NCBI RefSeq assembly: GCF_000422965.1
Contig: NZ_AUHB01000004.1
Location: 1-64,000 of the forward strand
DNA length: 64,000 nucleotides
Direction of reading: 5' to 3'
Origin: Pleomorphomonas oryzae DSM 16300
GTDB taxonomy: Bacteria; Pseudomonadota; Alphaproteobacteria; Rhizobiales; Pleomorphomonadaceae
The position numbers were made by a program, and so were the translations under genes. Below are positions 20,572 through 31,338 of the stretch, piece after piece. The notes beneath the pieces were generated by a model. That model was not told the origin of the DNA and made no database searches. It saw only the letters and a program-made list of their open reading frames with translations. The number at the start of each line of letters is the position of its first letter. Position 1 is the stretch's first letter.

Positions 20572-21825
20572 ATGGCTCGATTGGTGATGAAATTCGGCGG
20601 CACTTCCGTCGCCGATCTCGATAGGATCCGCAATGTTGCGGCCCATGTGAAGCGCGAGGTCGATGCCGGCCATCAGGTTGCCGTCGTCGTGTCGGCCATG
20701 GCTGGTAAGACCAACGAGTTGGTCGCGCTCTGCCGTGGTGCTTCCTCCCTGCATGACGCGCGCGAATACGACGCCGTCGTCGCCTCCGGCGAACAGGTCA
20801 CCAGCGGTCTTCTCGCCATCACGCTGCAGGCGATGGGCATCGATGCCCGCTCCTGGCAGGGCTGGCAGTTGCCGATCGTCACCGATAGCGCCCATGGCGC
20901 CGCCCGCATCCAGTCGATCGACGGCACGCGCGTCATCGAACAGATGGAGGCCGGCCGTGTCGCCGTCATCGCCGGATTCCAGGGCATCGGCCCGGATGGG
21001 CGCGTCTCCACGCTCGGCCGTGGCGGTTCCGACACCTCGGCGGTTGCCGTGGCGGCAGCGGTGAAGGCCGATCGCTGCGACATCTACACCGACGTTGACG
21101 GCGTCTACACCACCGACCCGCGCGTCGTGCCCAAGGCCCGCCGTCTCGACAAGGTCTCCTTTGAGGAGATGCTGGAGATGGCATCCCTTGGCTCAAAGGT
21201 ACTGCAGGTGCGCTCCGTCGAGCTCGCCATGGTCCACAGGGTCCGCACCTTCGTGCGGTCATCCTTCGAGGACCCCAACAACCCCAAGACCATGCCGAAC
21301 GGCGACCCGTTCGGAACGCTCATTTGCGATGAGGACGAGATCGTGGAACAGGAAGTCGTCACCGGTATCGCCTACTCCAAGGACGAGGCGCAGATCTCCA
21401 TCCGCCGCGTGCCGGACCAGCCGGGCGTCGCCGCCGCGGTGTTCGGACCGCTGGCCGAGGCCAACGTCAACGTCGACATGATCGTTCAGAACATCTCCGC
21501 CGACGGCGCCGAGACGGACATCACCTTCACGTTGCCGGCCACCGACTACGAGCGCGCCACCGCCGTGCTCAACGATAAGAAGGTGGAGATCGGCTACAAG
21601 ACCTTCGAGGGCACCACCGGCATGTGCAAGGTGTCGGTGATCGGCGTCGGCATGCGCAGCCATGCCGGCGTCGCCGCGCAGGCCTTCAAGGCCCTGTCGG
21701 CCAAGGGCATCAACATCCGGGCGATCACCACGTCCGAGATCAAGATTTCCGTGCTGATCGACGAGGCTTACACCGAACTCGCCGTGCGCACCCTGCATTC
21801 GGCCTACGGCCTCGACAAGGCCTGA
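20572..21825 (+). CDS. lysC: Aspartate kinase LysC
   Basis: A 417-residue enzyme phosphorylating aspartate, the first step to lysine, threonine, methionine and diaminopimelate. The kinase domain (about 1-250) has KFGGTSVAD at its start, the VVSAMAGKTNELV block and GRGGSDTSAVAVAAA. Two C-terminal ACT domains (about 265-415) give feedback control by end products. Length and ATG 20572 fit the monofunctional class found in Alphaproteobacteria. It leads toward ptsP and prfA; a terminator-like hairpin follows. Confidence 0.97.
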   Translation: MARLVMKFGGTSVADLDRIRNVAAHVKREVDAGHQVAVVVSAMAGKTNELVALCRGASSLHDAREYDAVVASGEQVTSGLLAITLQAMGIDARSWQGWQLPIVTDSAHGAARIQSIDGTRVIEQMEAGRVAVIAGFQGIGPDGRVSTLGRGGSDTSAVAVAAAVKADRCDIYTDVDGVYTTDPRVVPKARRLDKVSFEEMLEMASLGSKVLQVRSVELAMVHRVRTFVRSSFEDPNNPKTMPNGDPFGTLICDEDEIVEQEVVTGIAYSKDEAQISIRRVPDQPGVAAAVFGPLAEANVNVDMIVQNISADGAETDITFTLPATDYERATAVLNDKKVEIGYKTFEGTTGMCKVSVIGVGMRSHAGVAAQAFKALSAKGINIRAITTSEIKISVLIDEAYTELAVRTLHSAYGLDKA

Positions 21826-21920
21826 CATGCGCATCGGCGCCGGAGAGGTCCCCAAAGGATCCCCTGGGCCGGTTCGCCAAGCTCGGCTCGCTCACGCCGA
21901 TTTGTGAGAGGCTCCATGAA

Positions 21921-21955
21921 AAGGGCCTCGCCGCCTGCACGGCGAGGCCTTATCA
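21921..21955 (+). terminator. Terminator-like hairpin after lysC
   Basis: GCCTCGCC (21925-21932) and GGCGAGGC (21941-21948) form a perfect 8-bp stem with flanking AAGG/CTT pairing, ending CTTATC. It lies about 95 nt past the lysC stop in the 294-nt gap before ptsP. The T tract is short, so termination may be partial. Confidence 0.55.
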
Positions 21956-22119
21956 ACGGGTGGAGCCAGTTGTTTTCCGTCAGGTCCCGGAAGGGATGCT
22001 GCCATATTGATGGCTTCAAGCCAGCCGCAAAAAGCGCTAGGGCTGGCGTCATGGAGTGAATGAGCCCGTCGGCCGGCCTGGCGCCGTTCCGGCCTGCGGG
22101 AGAGAGCAGGAAGCCGACG

Positions 22120-24387
22120 ATGCGGGGAGGCCTTTCCGGACCGCGCGTTCTGCTCCGCCGCCTCCGCGAGGTGATGGCGGAGCCGATCAGCGCCCAGGAG
22201 CGACTGGACAAGATCGTCGTTACCATCGCGGCCAATATGGTGGCGGAGGTTTGCTCGCTCTACGTCCTGCGCGCCGACGGTGTGCTTGAACTGTTCGCCA
22301 CCGAGGGTCTCAATCGCGAATCCGTTCACAAGGCATCGCTTCGCATCGGCCAGGGCCTCGTCGGTCTGATCGCCGCCGAGGCGGCGGTTCTGAACCTTGC
22401 CGACGCCCAGGAACACCCGGCCTTCTCCTACATCCCCGGTACCGACGAAGAGGCCTATCACTCCTTCCTCGGCGTACCGATTCTTCGCTCCGGCCGCACG
22501 CTCGGGGTTCTGGTGGTGCAGAACCGCGTCCGCAAGACCTACTCCGAGGAGGAGGAGGAGGCGCTCCAGACCACCGGCATGATCATTGCCGAGATCATTG
22601 CTTCCGGCGAAGTGCTCGGCCTTGCCGCCGCCCAGCAGACGGTGCTCGATCTCAACCGCCCGATGCACGTGCCCGGCGTGGTGCTGTCCGACGGCGTCGG
22701 TCTCGGTCACGTCGTGCTGCACGAGCCGCGCGTCGTCGTCACCAACTTCATCGCCGAGGATCCCGAGCAGGAGGTGAAGCGGCTGACCGCCGCCATCGCC
22801 AACCTGCGCCTTTCCATCGACGACATGATCGACAGCGGCGAGGTCGCCCACCACGGCGAGCATCGCGACGTGCTGGAAGCCTACCGCATGTTCGCCTACG
22901 ACCGCGGTTGGACGCGGCGCATGGAAGAGGCAATCGTCCGTTCCGGCCTGTCGGCCGAGGCGGCGGTGGAGCGTGTGCAATCCGACACCCGCGCCCGCAT
23001 GCAGCGGCAGACTGACCCCTATCTGCTCGAGCGTCTGCACGATTTCGATGACCTGACCTATCGCCTGCTGCGCGAGCTGATGGGCAAGGACAAGAACACC
23101 GAGCTGCCGGAGAACGCCATCGTCGTTGCCCGCTCGATGGGCGCCGCCGAACTCCTCGACTACGACCGCTCCAAGCTGCGCGGCCTGGTGCTCGAGGAAG
23201 GGACGACAACCAGCCACGTGGCGATCGTCGCCCGTGCCCTGTCCATCCCGGCGGTCGGCCAGCTCGCCAACGTCGTATCGCTGGCCGAGAACGGCGACAG
23301 CATCATCATCGATGGCGAGAGCGGCTACGTGCACTTGAGGCCGCCGGCCGATGTCGAGCAGGCTTACGTCACCAAGGTGCGCTTCCGCGCTCGCCGGCAG
23401 GAGCGTTATCGTCAGTTGCGCTTCAAGGCGCCGGTGACGCTCGACGGCGTGCGCATTGCCCTCAATACCAACGCCGGCCTGTTGTTCGACCTGCCGCATT
23501 TCGATGAATCGGGCGCCGACGGCATCGGCCTGTTCCGTACCGAACTGCAGTTCATGATCGCGCCCAACTTCCCCAAGTTGGGTCAGCAGGCGGAGCTCTA
23601 TTCCAAGATTCTCGACGGCGCCACCGGCCGGCCGGTCACCTTCCGCACGCTGGATATCGGCGGCGACAAGGTGCTGCCTTACCTCACCCGCTCGGTGCAG
23701 GAAGAGAACCCGGCCATGGGCTGGCGTGCCATTCGCATCGGGCTCGACCGCACCGTCATCCTGAGGACGCAGGTGCGCGCCTTGCTGAAGGCGGCCGGTG
23801 GCCGCGAGCTGCGCGTCATGTTCCCGATGATCTCGACGGTGGACGAGTTCAACAGAGCCAAGGAACTGGTCAAGGGCGAACAGCGCTTCCTCGAAAAGCA
23901 CGGCCACGCGCTGCCGTCGTCTCTCAAGCTCGGCGCCATGATCGAGGTTCCGGCGCTGCTCTTCGAGCTCGACGAGCTCTTGTCGGTGGTCGACTTTGTG
24001 TCGGTCGGCACCAACGACCTGTTCCAGTTCATGCTGGCTGTCGACCGCGGCAACGCCAAGGTGGCGCAACGCTTCGATCCGCTCGCCCCATCCTTCCTGC
24101 GCGCGCTGCGCACCATCGCCCGCAAGTCGGCTGAATATGGCAAGCCGGCGACGCTGTGCGGCGAACTCGGCGGCACGCCGCTTACCGCCATGGCCCTGAT
24201 GGCCATCGGCTTCCGCTCGATGTCCATGGCGGCCACCTCGGTCGGCCCGGTCAAGGACATGATCCGTTCGGTCAACCTCGGCGAACTCGAGGCGCTGCTG
24301 GCACCCGCCCTCAATCGCCCCGACGGTCCGCCAATCCGCAAGCTCTTGCAGGATTTCGCCGAAGCGCGCGATATCCCGCTCAACTGA
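22120..24387 (+). CDS. ptsP: Phosphoenolpyruvate-protein phosphotransferase PtsP (EI-Ntr)
   Basis: The 755-residue enzyme I of the nitrogen PTS, passing phosphate from PEP to NPr. An N-terminal GAF domain (about 20-160) senses nitrogen metabolites such as glutamine. Then come the EI N-domain with the phospho-His block [20 protein letters not shown] (about 365-385), and the PEP-binding TIM barrel with [31 protein letters not shown] and [11 protein letters not shown] 22120 follows AGGAAG; an in-frame ATG at 22060 lacks one. The gene sits 19 nt before prfA, suggesting co-transcription. Confidence 0.96.
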   Translation: MRGGLSGPRVLLRRLREVMAEPISAQERLDKIVVTIAANMVAEVCSLYVLRADGVLELFATEGLNRESVHKASLRIGQGLVGLIAAEAAVLNLADAQEHPAFSYIPGTDEEAYHSFLGVPILRSGRTLGVLVVQNRVRKTYSEEEEEALQTTGMIIAEIIASGEVLGLAAAQQTVLDLNRPMHVPGVVLSDGVGLGHVVLHEPRVVVTNFIAEDPEQEVKRLTAAIANLRLSIDDMIDSGEVAHHGEHRDVLEAYRMFAYDRGWTRRMEEAIVRSGLSAEAAVERVQSDTRARMQRQTDPYLLERLHDFDDLTYRLLRELMGKDKNTELPENAIVVARSMGAAELLDYDRSKLRGLVLEEGTTTSHVAIVARALSIPAVGQLANVVSLAENGDSIIIDGESGYVHLRPPADVEQAYVTKVRFRARRQERYRQLRFKAPVTLDGVRIALNTNAGLLFDLPHFDESGADGIGLFRTELQFMIAPNFPKLGQQAELYSKILDGATGRPVTFRTLDIGGDKVLPYLTRSVQEENPAMGWRAIRIGLDRTVILRTQVRALLKAAGGRELRVMFPMISTVDEFNRAKELVKGEQRFLEKHGHALPSSLKLGAMIEVPALLFELDELLSVVDFVSVGTNDLFQFMLAVDRGNAKVAQRFDPLAPSFLRALRTIARKSAEYGKPATLCGELGGTPLTAMALMAIGFRSMSMAATSVGPVKDMIRSVNLGELEALLAPALNRPDGPPIRKLLQDFAEARDIPLN

Positions 24388-24406
24388 TCCGGTTCCCAAC
24401 CAACGC

Positions 24407-25480
24407 ATGACCCCTTTTGACGCTCGCCTCGAGGCTCTCCTCGACCGTTTCGCCATTCTCGAGGCACGGCTCGCCGGCAATCCGGACGCTGAAACCTTCG
24501 TTCGCCTGTCGCGCGACTATGCCGAGCTCGAACCGCTGGTCGCCCGCATCCGTGCCTTGCGGGAGGCCGATCGCGAGCTGGGCGACATCGAGGCCATGCT
24601 CGCCGATACGGGTACCGACCCGGACATGCGAGCGCTCGCCGAGGCCGAGCGGCCGGAGCTGCTCGAAAAGGTCGAGGCACTGCGGCAGGACGTCCGGCTG
24701 GCGCTACTGCCACGCGACCGTGCCGACGACAAGAGCGCCATTCTGGAGGTGCGTGCCGGTACCGGCGGCGACGAAGCGGCGCTGTTTGCCGGCGATCTCT
24801 TCCGCATGTACCAGCGCTACGCCGAAACGCGCGGCTGGCGCGTCGAGGTGATGAGCGTGTCGGAAGCCGAACTGGGCGGCTACAAGGAAATCATCGCCTC
24901 GATCGACGGCGCCGGCGTCTATGCCCGACTGAAGTTCGAGTCCGGCGTTCACCGCGTGCAGCGCGTACCGGTGACCGAGAGTTCCGGCCGCATCCACACC
25001 TCGGCGGCCACCGTGGCCGTGCTGCCGGAAGCCGAGGAGGTGGATATCGCCATCAACGAGAGCGACCTGCGCGTCGATACCTTCCGCTCGTCGGGCGCCG
25101 GCGGCCAGCACGTCAACACCACCGACAGTGCCATCCGCATCACCCATATTCCCACCGGCATCGCCGTCGCCTGCCAGGAGGAGCGGTCGCAGCACAAGAA
25201 CCGCGCCAAGGCGATGAAGCTGTTGCGCTCCCGTCTCTACGAGATGGAGCGCGAAAAGGCCGACAGCGCCCGCGCCGCCGACCGGCGCGGCCAGGTCGGT
25301 TCCGGTGACCGCTCCGAACGCATCCGCACCTACAATTTCCCCCAGGGGCGCCTCACCGATCACCGTATCAACCTGACGCTCTACAAGCTGCCACAGGTGA
25401 TGGAAGGCGATCTCGACGATGTCGTCGACGCGCTGATCACCGACCATCAGGCAAAGCTGCTCGCCGAAGCCGAAGCATGA
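24407..25480 (+). CDS. prfA: Peptide chain release factor 1 (RF1)
   Basis: A 357-residue class I release factor that reads UAA and UAG stops. The catalytic loop [14 protein letters not shown] carries GGQ, whose Gln is methylated by PrmC. The codon-reading region around [14 protein letters not shown] includes the PxT-type tripeptide (PVT) of RF1. Length is typical and ATG 24407 is clear. It overlaps prmC by 4 nt (ATGA), coupling the factor and its modifier, and lies 19 nt after ptsP. Confidence 0.97.
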   Translation: MTPFDARLEALLDRFAILEARLAGNPDAETFVRLSRDYAELEPLVARIRALREADRELGDIEAMLADTGTDPDMRALAEAERPELLEKVEALRQDVRLALLPRDRADDKSAILEVRAGTGGDEAALFAGDLFRMYQRYAETRGWRVEVMSVSEAELGGYKEIIASIDGAGVYARLKFESGVHRVQRVPVTESSGRIHTSAATVAVLPEAEEVDIAINESDLRVDTFRSSGAGGQHVNTTDSAIRITHIPTGIAVACQEERSQHKNRAKAMKLLRSRLYEMEREKADSARAADRRGQVGSGDRSERIRTYNFPQGRLTDHRINLTLYKLPQVMEGDLDDVVDALITDHQAKLLAEAEA

Positions 25481-26370
25481 GCGGCGGCTCCACTCTCAGC
25501 GACCTTCTCGCCGATGCCCGCCGACGCCTCGCGGCCGCCGGCATCGACACGGCAGCCATCGATGCCCGTCTGCTTGTCGAGGCGGCCACCGGCGCCAGCC
25601 GGCTCGATCTTCTCGCCGCCACGGACCGCCCGGTTGCCGCCGATGCCGCTGCCCGCCTCGACGATTGGATCGGTCGCCGCGCTGCCGGCGAACCGGTCGG
25701 TCGCATCCTCGGCACCGCCTCGTTCTACGGCCTCGATTTTGCGCTCGGTCCGGACACGCTGGAACCGCGTCCCGATACCGAGGTGCTGGTGGAGGTGGCG
25801 CTCGGAGCCGTCCGCTCCGGCCGCATTCCCGGCGTTTTGTCCGATGGGGAAGGCCTTCGCCTGCTTGACCTCGGCACAGGGACCGGCGCCATTGCCGTGG
25901 CGCTGCTCTCAAAGCTCGCGCAAGCCCGCGGACTGGCCACCGATCTGTCATCAGGTGCCCTGGAGGTCGCGAAAGGCAACGCCGTCCGCCATGGCGTCAG
26001 TGACCGGCTCGATTTCGCCGAAGGAGACTTCTTCGCCGCCGTCAGCGGCGGTTTCCATCTGATCGTCTCCAACCCGCCCTATATCGCCAGCAGCGTCATT
26101 GCCGGACTCGACCGCGAGGTGCGCCTCCACGACCCGTTGCTCGCCCTTGATGGCGGCTCCGATGGGCTCGACGCCTACAGGACCATCCTGGGCGGCATCG
26201 GTGAGCACCTCCTGGCCGGCGGCCTGCTCGCCGTCGAGATCGGCTGGGATCAAGGCGAAGCAGTCGCTCGCCTGTTCGCAGCGGCCGGATTGTCGGACAT
26301 CGAAGTCCACCGCGACCTCGGCGACCGGGATCGGGTGATCTCGGGCTTCCTTCGGACGAAAATCGACTGA
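25477..26370 (+). CDS. prmC: Release factor glutamine methyltransferase PrmC
   Basis: A 297-residue N5-glutamine methyltransferase that modifies the GGQ Gln of release factors and raises termination efficiency. It has the SAM motif [16 protein letters not shown], the catalytic NPPYI motif ([12 protein letters not shown]), an N-terminal helical domain and the [13 protein letters not shown] and [11 protein letters not shown] blocks typical of PrmC. Its ATG overlaps the prfA stop in an ATGA arrangement, so translational coupling is likely. Confidence 0.96.
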   Translation: MSGGSTLSDLLADARRRLAAAGIDTAAIDARLLVEAATGASRLDLLAATDRPVAADAAARLDDWIGRRAAGEPVGRILGTASFYGLDFALGPDTLEPRPDTEVLVEVALGAVRSGRIPGVLSDGEGLRLLDLGTGTGAIAVALLSKLAQARGLATDLSSGALEVAKGNAVRHGVSDRLDFAEGDFFAAVSGGFHLIVSNPPYIASSVIAGLDREVRLHDPLLALDGGSDGLDAYRTILGGIGEHLLAGGLLAVEIGWDQGEAVARLFAAAGLSDIEVHRDLGDRDRVISGFLRTKID

Positions 26371-26803
26371 ATTCCCTCACTTTATTAGCCTTGAACACAA
26401 AATTCAGCTTGGAAAGTTGTGACGAAGCAGCTAGGGTCCCTGCGTAGAGAATCGGCTGTATTTGACGTCACCGTCGAAAAGCCGTATTCGGGAGGCATGA
26501 CCTTCTTGCCCTGGCGGGGTGAGCAATCGGAGTTCGCTCACGGCGGATGATTGCCGACAGAGCCAAGGCGTGGGTCAGGATCCCGCTCAGACCCGTTCTC
26601 GATACGATCAAACGTAGAGGATGCTGAGGCGACACCGTCGTGGGCTATGGCCCGAACGGACGGTCGTTCTTGATGGATGATAATGTTTGCACCAGGCGCC
26701 GCGACTTCACCGGCCTCCTCATCGGGAGAGCTGCAAGTCAACGAGACCCGCGGCCTCGCGCCCCGTGCTGTTTTGACCCGCGAAGGCAAGAGATAGCGGA
26801 CAT
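26371..26803. other. Long leader/intergenic region before the DUF4167 gene
   Basis: These 433 nt separate prmC from the DUF4167 gene on the same strand. No reading frame with coding character spans it. The last part contains AAGGCAAGAGATAG before the ATG, so the gene has a usable ribosome-binding site. Early sequence is AT-richer (26371-26480) and could hold the promoter; if so a long 5' UTR follows. I cannot name an RNA family here. Confidence 0.45.
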
Positions 26804-27964
26804 ATGAGGCAGAACCAGCAGAACAAGCAACGGATGCGCGGCCGGCCCAACCGCAAGGCTCCCAATCCGCTCACCCGATCGTTCGACTCCAACGGTCCGG
26901 ACATCAAGATCCGAGGCACCGCCCTTCACATCGCCGAGAAATACACGCAGCTTGCTCGCGATGCGTCATCGGCGGGCGACCGGGTGATGGCGGAGAATTA
27001 CCTCCAGCACGCCGAGCACTATTACCGCATCATCGCCGCCGCTCAGGCCGCCCAGGCCGCCGCAGCAGCAGGCCGCGAGGATGAGACTGACGACGACGAT
27101 TTCGAGCCGATCGGCTCCGACCGTTTCGAGCCGCGCCAGATCGAGATCCGCCAGCCCGGCCAGTTCGACAACACCAATCGCCAGCCCAACGAGCAGCGCG
27201 AGCCGCGCGACATGGGCAACGGCAGCTACCAGAACCGCGACAACAGCGGCCAGCAGCGCGATTATAACCGCAACGGCGACAACAACGGCCAGCAGCGCGA
27301 TTATAACCGCAACGGCGACAACAATCGCAACGGTGACAACAACAACCGCAACGGTGAAAACGCCGGCGGCGAACGTCAGCAGCAGGACCGCAACGAATAT
27401 CGTCGCGACCGCCGCCCGCGCTTCGATCGCTTCGGCCGAGACAACAACAACCGTGGCGACCGCCAGGGCCAAGGGCAGAACAACCAGGACAATCGCGGTG
27501 GCGAGCGTCAGCCGCAGCCGGCCGTGGCGCCGACACTGGCCGATGCGCCGCAGCCGGACGTCAGCTTCCCTGACGTGCCGCAGCCCGTCGCCCGCACTGA
27601 GCGTCCGGTTGAGCGTGAACAGCGTCCGGTCGAGCGCGAGCGTCAGGCTCCAGTCGCCGCCGAGGCCGGCCTGCCGGCTTTCCTGCTGGAGCGCCAGCCG
27701 CGCGTTTCCGAAACCGCTCCGGCGCCTGTGACCGAACGGCCGGCTCCGGTCGCCGAGCGCCCGGCTGCCGAGCCGGTTCGCCAGCCGTCACCCGAACCGG
27801 TGGCTGCTGCTCCGGCCGAGATAGGCTCCGAGGAGGAGGCGCCGCGCAAGCGCGTTCCGCGCCGCCGGGCCACCACCATCGGCACGCCGATAGCCTCGAC
27901 GACCCGCCCGCGTACCCGTCGGGCCAAGGCCGCGACGACCGACAATGAGGGCGGCGAAGGCTGA
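26804..27964 (+). CDS. DUF4167 domain protein with Asn/Gln-rich disordered tail
   Basis: A 386-residue protein. The N-terminal DUF4167 domain (about 1-85) includes RGRPNRKAPNPLTRSFDSNG and IRGTALHIAEKYTQLARDA, a conserved alphaproteobacterial signature of unknown function. The rest is low complexity: Asn/Gln/Arg/Asp repeats (about 110-245), then Pro/Val/Arg/Glu-rich text, ending in a basic tail (KRVPRRRATT). Such composition suggests RNA binding or condensate formation, an inference. A 39-bp tandem repeat builds part of the tail. A strong terminator follows. Confidence 0.88.
   Translation: MRQNQQNKQRMRGRPNRKAPNPLTRSFDSNGPDIKIRGTALHIAEKYTQLARDASSAGDRVMAENYLQHAEHYYRIIAAAQAAQAAAAAGREDETDDDDFEPIGSDRFEPRQIEIRQPGQFDNTNRQPNEQREPRDMGNGSYQNRDNSGQQRDYNRNGDNNGQQRDYNRNGDNNRNGDNNNRNGENAGGERQQQDRNEYRRDRRPRFDRFGRDNNNRGDRQGQGQNNQDNRGGERQPQPAVAPTLADAPQPDVSFPDVPQPVARTERPVEREQRPVERERQAPVAAEAGLPAFLLERQPRVSETAPAPVTERPAPVAERPAAEPVRQPSPEPVAAAPAEIGSEEEAPRKRVPRRRATTIGTPIASTTRPRTRRAKAATTDNEGGEG
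27238..27333 (+). repeat. 39-bp tandem repeat inside the DUF4167 gene
   Basis: Two almost identical 39-bp units (27238-27276 and 27277-27315) each encode a 13-residue D-N-x-G-Q-Q-R-D-Y-N-R-N-G motif. A shortened unit (27316-27333) and further NGDNN/NGEN text follow. Unit length is a multiple of three, so copy number could change without a frameshift. Confidence 0.85.
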
Positions 27965-27991
27965 GGCTTTCGCAAGCGGAAATCGAACAAG

Positions 27992-28028
27992 AAGGGCCGT
28001 GTCATCGCCGACGCGGCCCTTTTCATTT
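27992..28028 (+). terminator. Terminator of the DUF4167 gene
   Basis: AAGGGCCG-TGTC and GAC-GCGGCCCTT form a long stem followed by TTCATTTTC, 28 nt beyond the stop codon. It is a convincing intrinsic terminator on the plus strand. Confidence 0.75.
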
Positions 28029-28051
28029 TCTGGCGTTATGAACCAGACATG

Positions 28052-28082
28052 AAAAAGGGCGGCGCCGTGGCGTCGCCCTTTG
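28052..28082 (-). terminator. Terminator of typA
   Basis: On the minus strand AAAGGGCGACGCC and GGCGCCGCCCTTTTT form a strong hairpin with a T run, starting about 26 nt beyond the typA stop. Together with the plus-strand terminator next to it, it insulates the convergent genes. Confidence 0.75.
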
Positions 28083-28107
28083 TCCGTCATTGTTTGCGAG
28101 AGCTCTC

Positions 28108-29934
28108 TCAGGCGGCAGCGTCCTTGGACCGCAGGCGCTTGCGCTCGATCGGATCGAGCAGAATCTTGCGCAGGCGGATCGACTTCGGCGTCACCTCGAC
28201 CAGTTCGTCGTCCTGGATCCAGGCCAGCGCCTTCTCAAGCGTCATGCGGATCGGCGGCGTCAGGCGCACCGCCTCATCCTTGCTGACCGAACGAACGTTA
28301 GTCAGCTTCTTGCCCTTGAGAACGTTGACCTCGAGGTCGTTCTCGCGGGTGTGCTCGCCGACGATCATGCCCTGATAGACCTTCCAACCCGGCTCGATCA
28401 TCATCGGGCCGCGATCCTCGAGGTTCCACAGCGCGAACGCCACGGCCTCGCCAATGTCGTTGGAGATCAGCACGCCGTTGCGCCGGCCGGGCAGATCGCC
28501 CTTGTGCGGCTGGTAGGCGTGGAACAGCCGGTTCATCACCGCCGTGCCGCGCGTGTCGGTCAGAAGCTCCGACTGATAACCGATCAGACCACGGGTCGGC
28601 GCGAAGAACACCAGGCGCAGGCGGTTGCCGCCGGACGGGCGCATCTCCACCATGTCGGCCTTGCGCTCGCTCATCTTCTGGACGACTACCGACGAGTATT
28701 CCTCGTCGACGTCGATCACCACCTCTTCGACCGGCTCCAGTGTCTCGCCGGTGGTCTCGTCCTTACGGAACACGACGCGCGGCCGCGACACGGCGAGCTC
28801 GAAGCCCTCGCGACGCATGGTCTCGATCAGCACGGCAAGCTGCAGCTCGCCACGACCGGAGACGAAGAAGGAATCCTTCTCCGAGCTTTCCTCGATCTTC
28901 AGGGCGACGTTGCCCTCCGCTTCGCGCAGAAGACGGTCGCGGATCATGCGGCTCGTCACCTTGTCGCCCTCGGTGCCGGCCAGCGGCGAGTTGTTGACGA
29001 GGAAGGTCATGGTGACGGTCGGCGGGTCGATCGGCTGGGCGTGCAGCGGTTCGGTCACGTCGAGGGCACAGAAAGTCTCGGCCACCGTGCCCTTGCTGAG
29101 GCCGGCGATCGCCACGATGTCGCCGGCTTCGCCGACGTCGATCGCCGTACGCTCAAGGCCACGGAAGGCCAAGAGCTTGGACACGCGGCCCTGATCGACA
29201 ACATTGCCGTCCTGATCGAGTACCTTGATGGTCTGGTTGGTCTTCACCGAACCCGAGGTGATGCGGCCGGTCACGACGCGGCCGAGGAAGGGATTGGCTT
29301 CAAGCAGCGTGCCGATCATGCGGAAGGAGGCGTCCTTCTCGACATGCGGCGGCTCGACATGGCGCAGCACCAGATCGAACAGCGGGGCCATGCCATCGCC
29401 CTCGCCGCCTTCCGGCGTGGTCGAGAACCAGCCATTGCGACCCGAGCCATAGAGGATCGGGAAATCGAGCTGCTCGTCGGTGGCATCGAGATTGGCAAAC
29501 AGGTCGAACACCTCATCCACCACTTCATGGATGCGGGCGTCGTGACGGTCGACCTTGTTGATGGCGACGATCGGCTTCAGGCCGACCTTCAGCGCCTTGC
29601 CGACCACGAACTTGGTCTGCGGCATCGGCCCCTCGGCGGCGTCGACCAGCACGATGGCGCCGTCCACCATATTGAGAATGCGCTCCACCTCGCCGCCGAA
29701 GTCGGCGTGGCCTGGGGTGTCGACGATGTTGATCCGTACATCTTTCCAGACCACCGAAGTCGCCTTGGCAAGAATGGTGATGCCGCGCTCCTTCTCGAGG
29801 TCGTTGGAATCCATCACGCGCTCGGCCACCTTCTGGTTCTCGCGATAGGTGCCGGACTGCTTCAGAAGCTCATCGACCAGGGTGGTCTTGCCATGGTCGA
29901 CGTGCGCGATGATGGCGATGTTGCGCATTTGCAT
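28108..29934 (-). CDS. typA: Ribosome-associated GTPase TypA/BipA
   Basis: A 608-residue translational GTPase of the EF-G family that acts in 50S assembly and stress or cold adaptation. G1 motif AHVDHGKTT is within the first 20 residues, followed by ERGITILAK (G2), [14 protein letters not shown] (G3) and NKVDR (G4). EF-G-like domains and the TypA-specific C-terminus ([23 protein letters not shown]) complete it. I choose ATG 29934 ([18 protein letters not shown]); the frame's upstream 25 codons do not belong to the family. Length is standard. Confidence 0.96.
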   Translation of the reverse strand: MQMRNIAIIAHVDHGKTTLVDELLKQSGTYRENQKVAERVMDSNDLEKERGITILAKATSVVWKDVRINIVDTPGHADFGGEVERILNMVDGAIVLVDAAEGPMPQTKFVVGKALKVGLKPIVAINKVDRHDARIHEVVDEVFDLFANLDATDEQLDFPILYGSGRNGWFSTTPEGGEGDGMAPLFDLVLRHVEPPHVEKDASFRMIGTLLEANPFLGRVVTGRITSGSVKTNQTIKVLDQDGNVVDQGRVSKLLAFRGLERTAIDVGEAGDIVAIAGLSKGTVAETFCALDVTEPLHAQPIDPPTVTMTFLVNNSPLAGTEGDKVTSRMIRDRLLREAEGNVALKIEESSEKDSFFVSGRGELQLAVLIETMRREGFELAVSRPRVVFRKDETTGETLEPVEEVVIDVDEEYSSVVVQKMSERKADMVEMRPSGGNRLRLVFFAPTRGLIGYQSELLTDTRGTAVMNRLFHAYQPHKGDLPGRRNGVLISNDIGEAVAFALWNLEDRGPMMIEPGWKVYQGMIVGEHTRENDLEVNVLKGKKLTNVRSVSKDEAVRLTPPIRMTLEKALAWIQDDELVEVTPKSIRLRKILLDPIERKRLRSKDAAA

Positions 29935-30142
29935 GGGCGTACTCAGTTTGGAAAAGACAGACGGCCCGAAGCGAACCTCCGGACCGTCATTCTGGCGCGC
30001 ACTATACAAATGAATGTGACGGTAGCAAGAAAAACCTGATTATTACGCCGATCATCAGCCATGCAAAGCGTTGCGACACTTAACAGCGGCCGCTTGTCTC
30101 TGCTAAAAGCCCCGCCTTCGGCCTTCATTTCCGAGACGTTCC

Positions 30143-31327
30143 ATGCAGCATGCTCCGATGACCGAGCGCCATGTCGCGGCGATTGGTTCGCTCCTGATCG
30201 CTCTCGGTCCGGTGTCGCTCGCCCTCTACACGCCGGCCATGCCGGAACTAGTGACGGATTTTGCCACCACCTATCCGGCGGTGAAGGCAACGCTGGCCGC
30301 CTACTTCGCCGGCTTCGCGCTGGCGCAGCTGATTTGCGGGCCGTTATCAGATGCTTACGGCCGGCGCCCCACCGCGCTCGCTTTCCTCACGCTCTTTGCG
30401 ATCGGCTCGCTTGGCGCCATGCTGGCGCCCTCCATCCACGCGCTGACGGTCGCTCGCCTGGTGCAAGGTATCGGTGCCGCCGTCGGCATTTCGGTCGCCC
30501 GCGCCATCGTCCGCGACAATTTCACCGGCGAGCAGTCGGCACGGGTGATGAACACCATCGGCATTTTCCTGGCCATCGGCCCGGCGATGGCGCCGACGCT
30601 CGGCAGCCTGGCCATGCTGGCTTTCGACTGGCGGGCGATCTTCGTGCTGATGGTGGCCTATGGCGGCGCGCTGCTCATCACGGTCTACCGGTTCCTGCCG
30701 GAAACCAACCTCGCACCCGACCCCGCCCGCGCCAGTCCGGCCGGCCTCGTTCGCGCCTATGCCGCCCTCGGCAGCGACGGCCGCTTTCTGTTCCCGGCGT
30801 TGATGCTCGGCCTGGTGCTCGGCGGATTTTACTCGCTGAGCTCGATGCTGCCCTTCCTGCTGATCGACATCGCCGGCCTCAGCCCGCAGGCTTTCGGCTT
30901 CGGCATGCTGGCCCAGACCGGCGCCTATATCCTCGGCGGCGTCCTCACCAAGGCGCTCCTCAAGCACGTGCCGGCCCGCCACCTGGTCCTGCCGGGCCTC
31001 CTGCTTGCGATGACCGGCGCATTGACCATGGCGGCATCGATCGCACTATTTCCGCCGTCCTATTTGACCGTGATGGCCCCGGTTGCCATCTTCGCCTTCG
31101 CCCTGGCCATGGTGACGCCCGATCTCACCACGCGCGCCATGGCCGCCTTTCCCGAAAAGGCCGGGGCAGCGGCTGCCCTCCTGGGCTTTGCGCAGATGGG
31201 CAGCGGCTTTATCGATTCCGGCGCGGTGGCATTCATCGGTTCACCGCCGCTCGCCTTCGCCACGGTGATCCCGCTCGTCACCCTGGTTGCCTTGGTGCTT
31301 GGCTTCGTCGAGCGAGAGGACGACTGA
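30143..31327 (+). CDS. MFS multidrug exporter, Bcr/CflA subfamily
   Basis: A 394-residue transporter with 12 hydrophobic segments. Bcr/CflA marks are present: P-loop-like YFAGFALAQLICGPLSDAYGRRP between helices 2 and 3, and RLVQGIGAAVGISVARAIVRD in helix 4. It should export drugs or metabolites by proton antiport across the inner membrane; its substrate is unknown. A larger frame covering the same DNA (30061-31410) has Arg/Pro/His-rich nonsense composition and was rejected. A second possible start is M6. It faces a LysE-type exporter gene. Confidence 0.88.
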   Translation: MQHAPMTERHVAAIGSLLIALGPVSLALYTPAMPELVTDFATTYPAVKATLAAYFAGFALAQLICGPLSDAYGRRPTALAFLTLFAIGSLGAMLAPSIHALTVARLVQGIGAAVGISVARAIVRDNFTGEQSARVMNTIGIFLAIGPAMAPTLGSLAMLAFDWRAIFVLMVAYGGALLITVYRFLPETNLAPDPARASPAGLVRAYAALGSDGRFLFPALMLGLVLGGFYSLSSMLPFLLIDIAGLSPQAFGFGMLAQTGAYILGGVLTKALLKHVPARHLVLPGLLLAMTGALTMAASIALFPPSYLTVMAPVAIFAFALAMVTPDLTTRAMAAFPEKAGAAAALLGFAQMGSGFIDSGAVAFIGSPPLAFATVIPLVTLVALVLGFVEREDD

Positions 31328-31338
31328 ACCGAAGTCCG

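Noticed and set aside
21892-24480. An 862-codon open frame on the minus strand
   Set aside because: It is antisense to ptsP, whose GAF, phospho-His and TIM-barrel motifs are clear.
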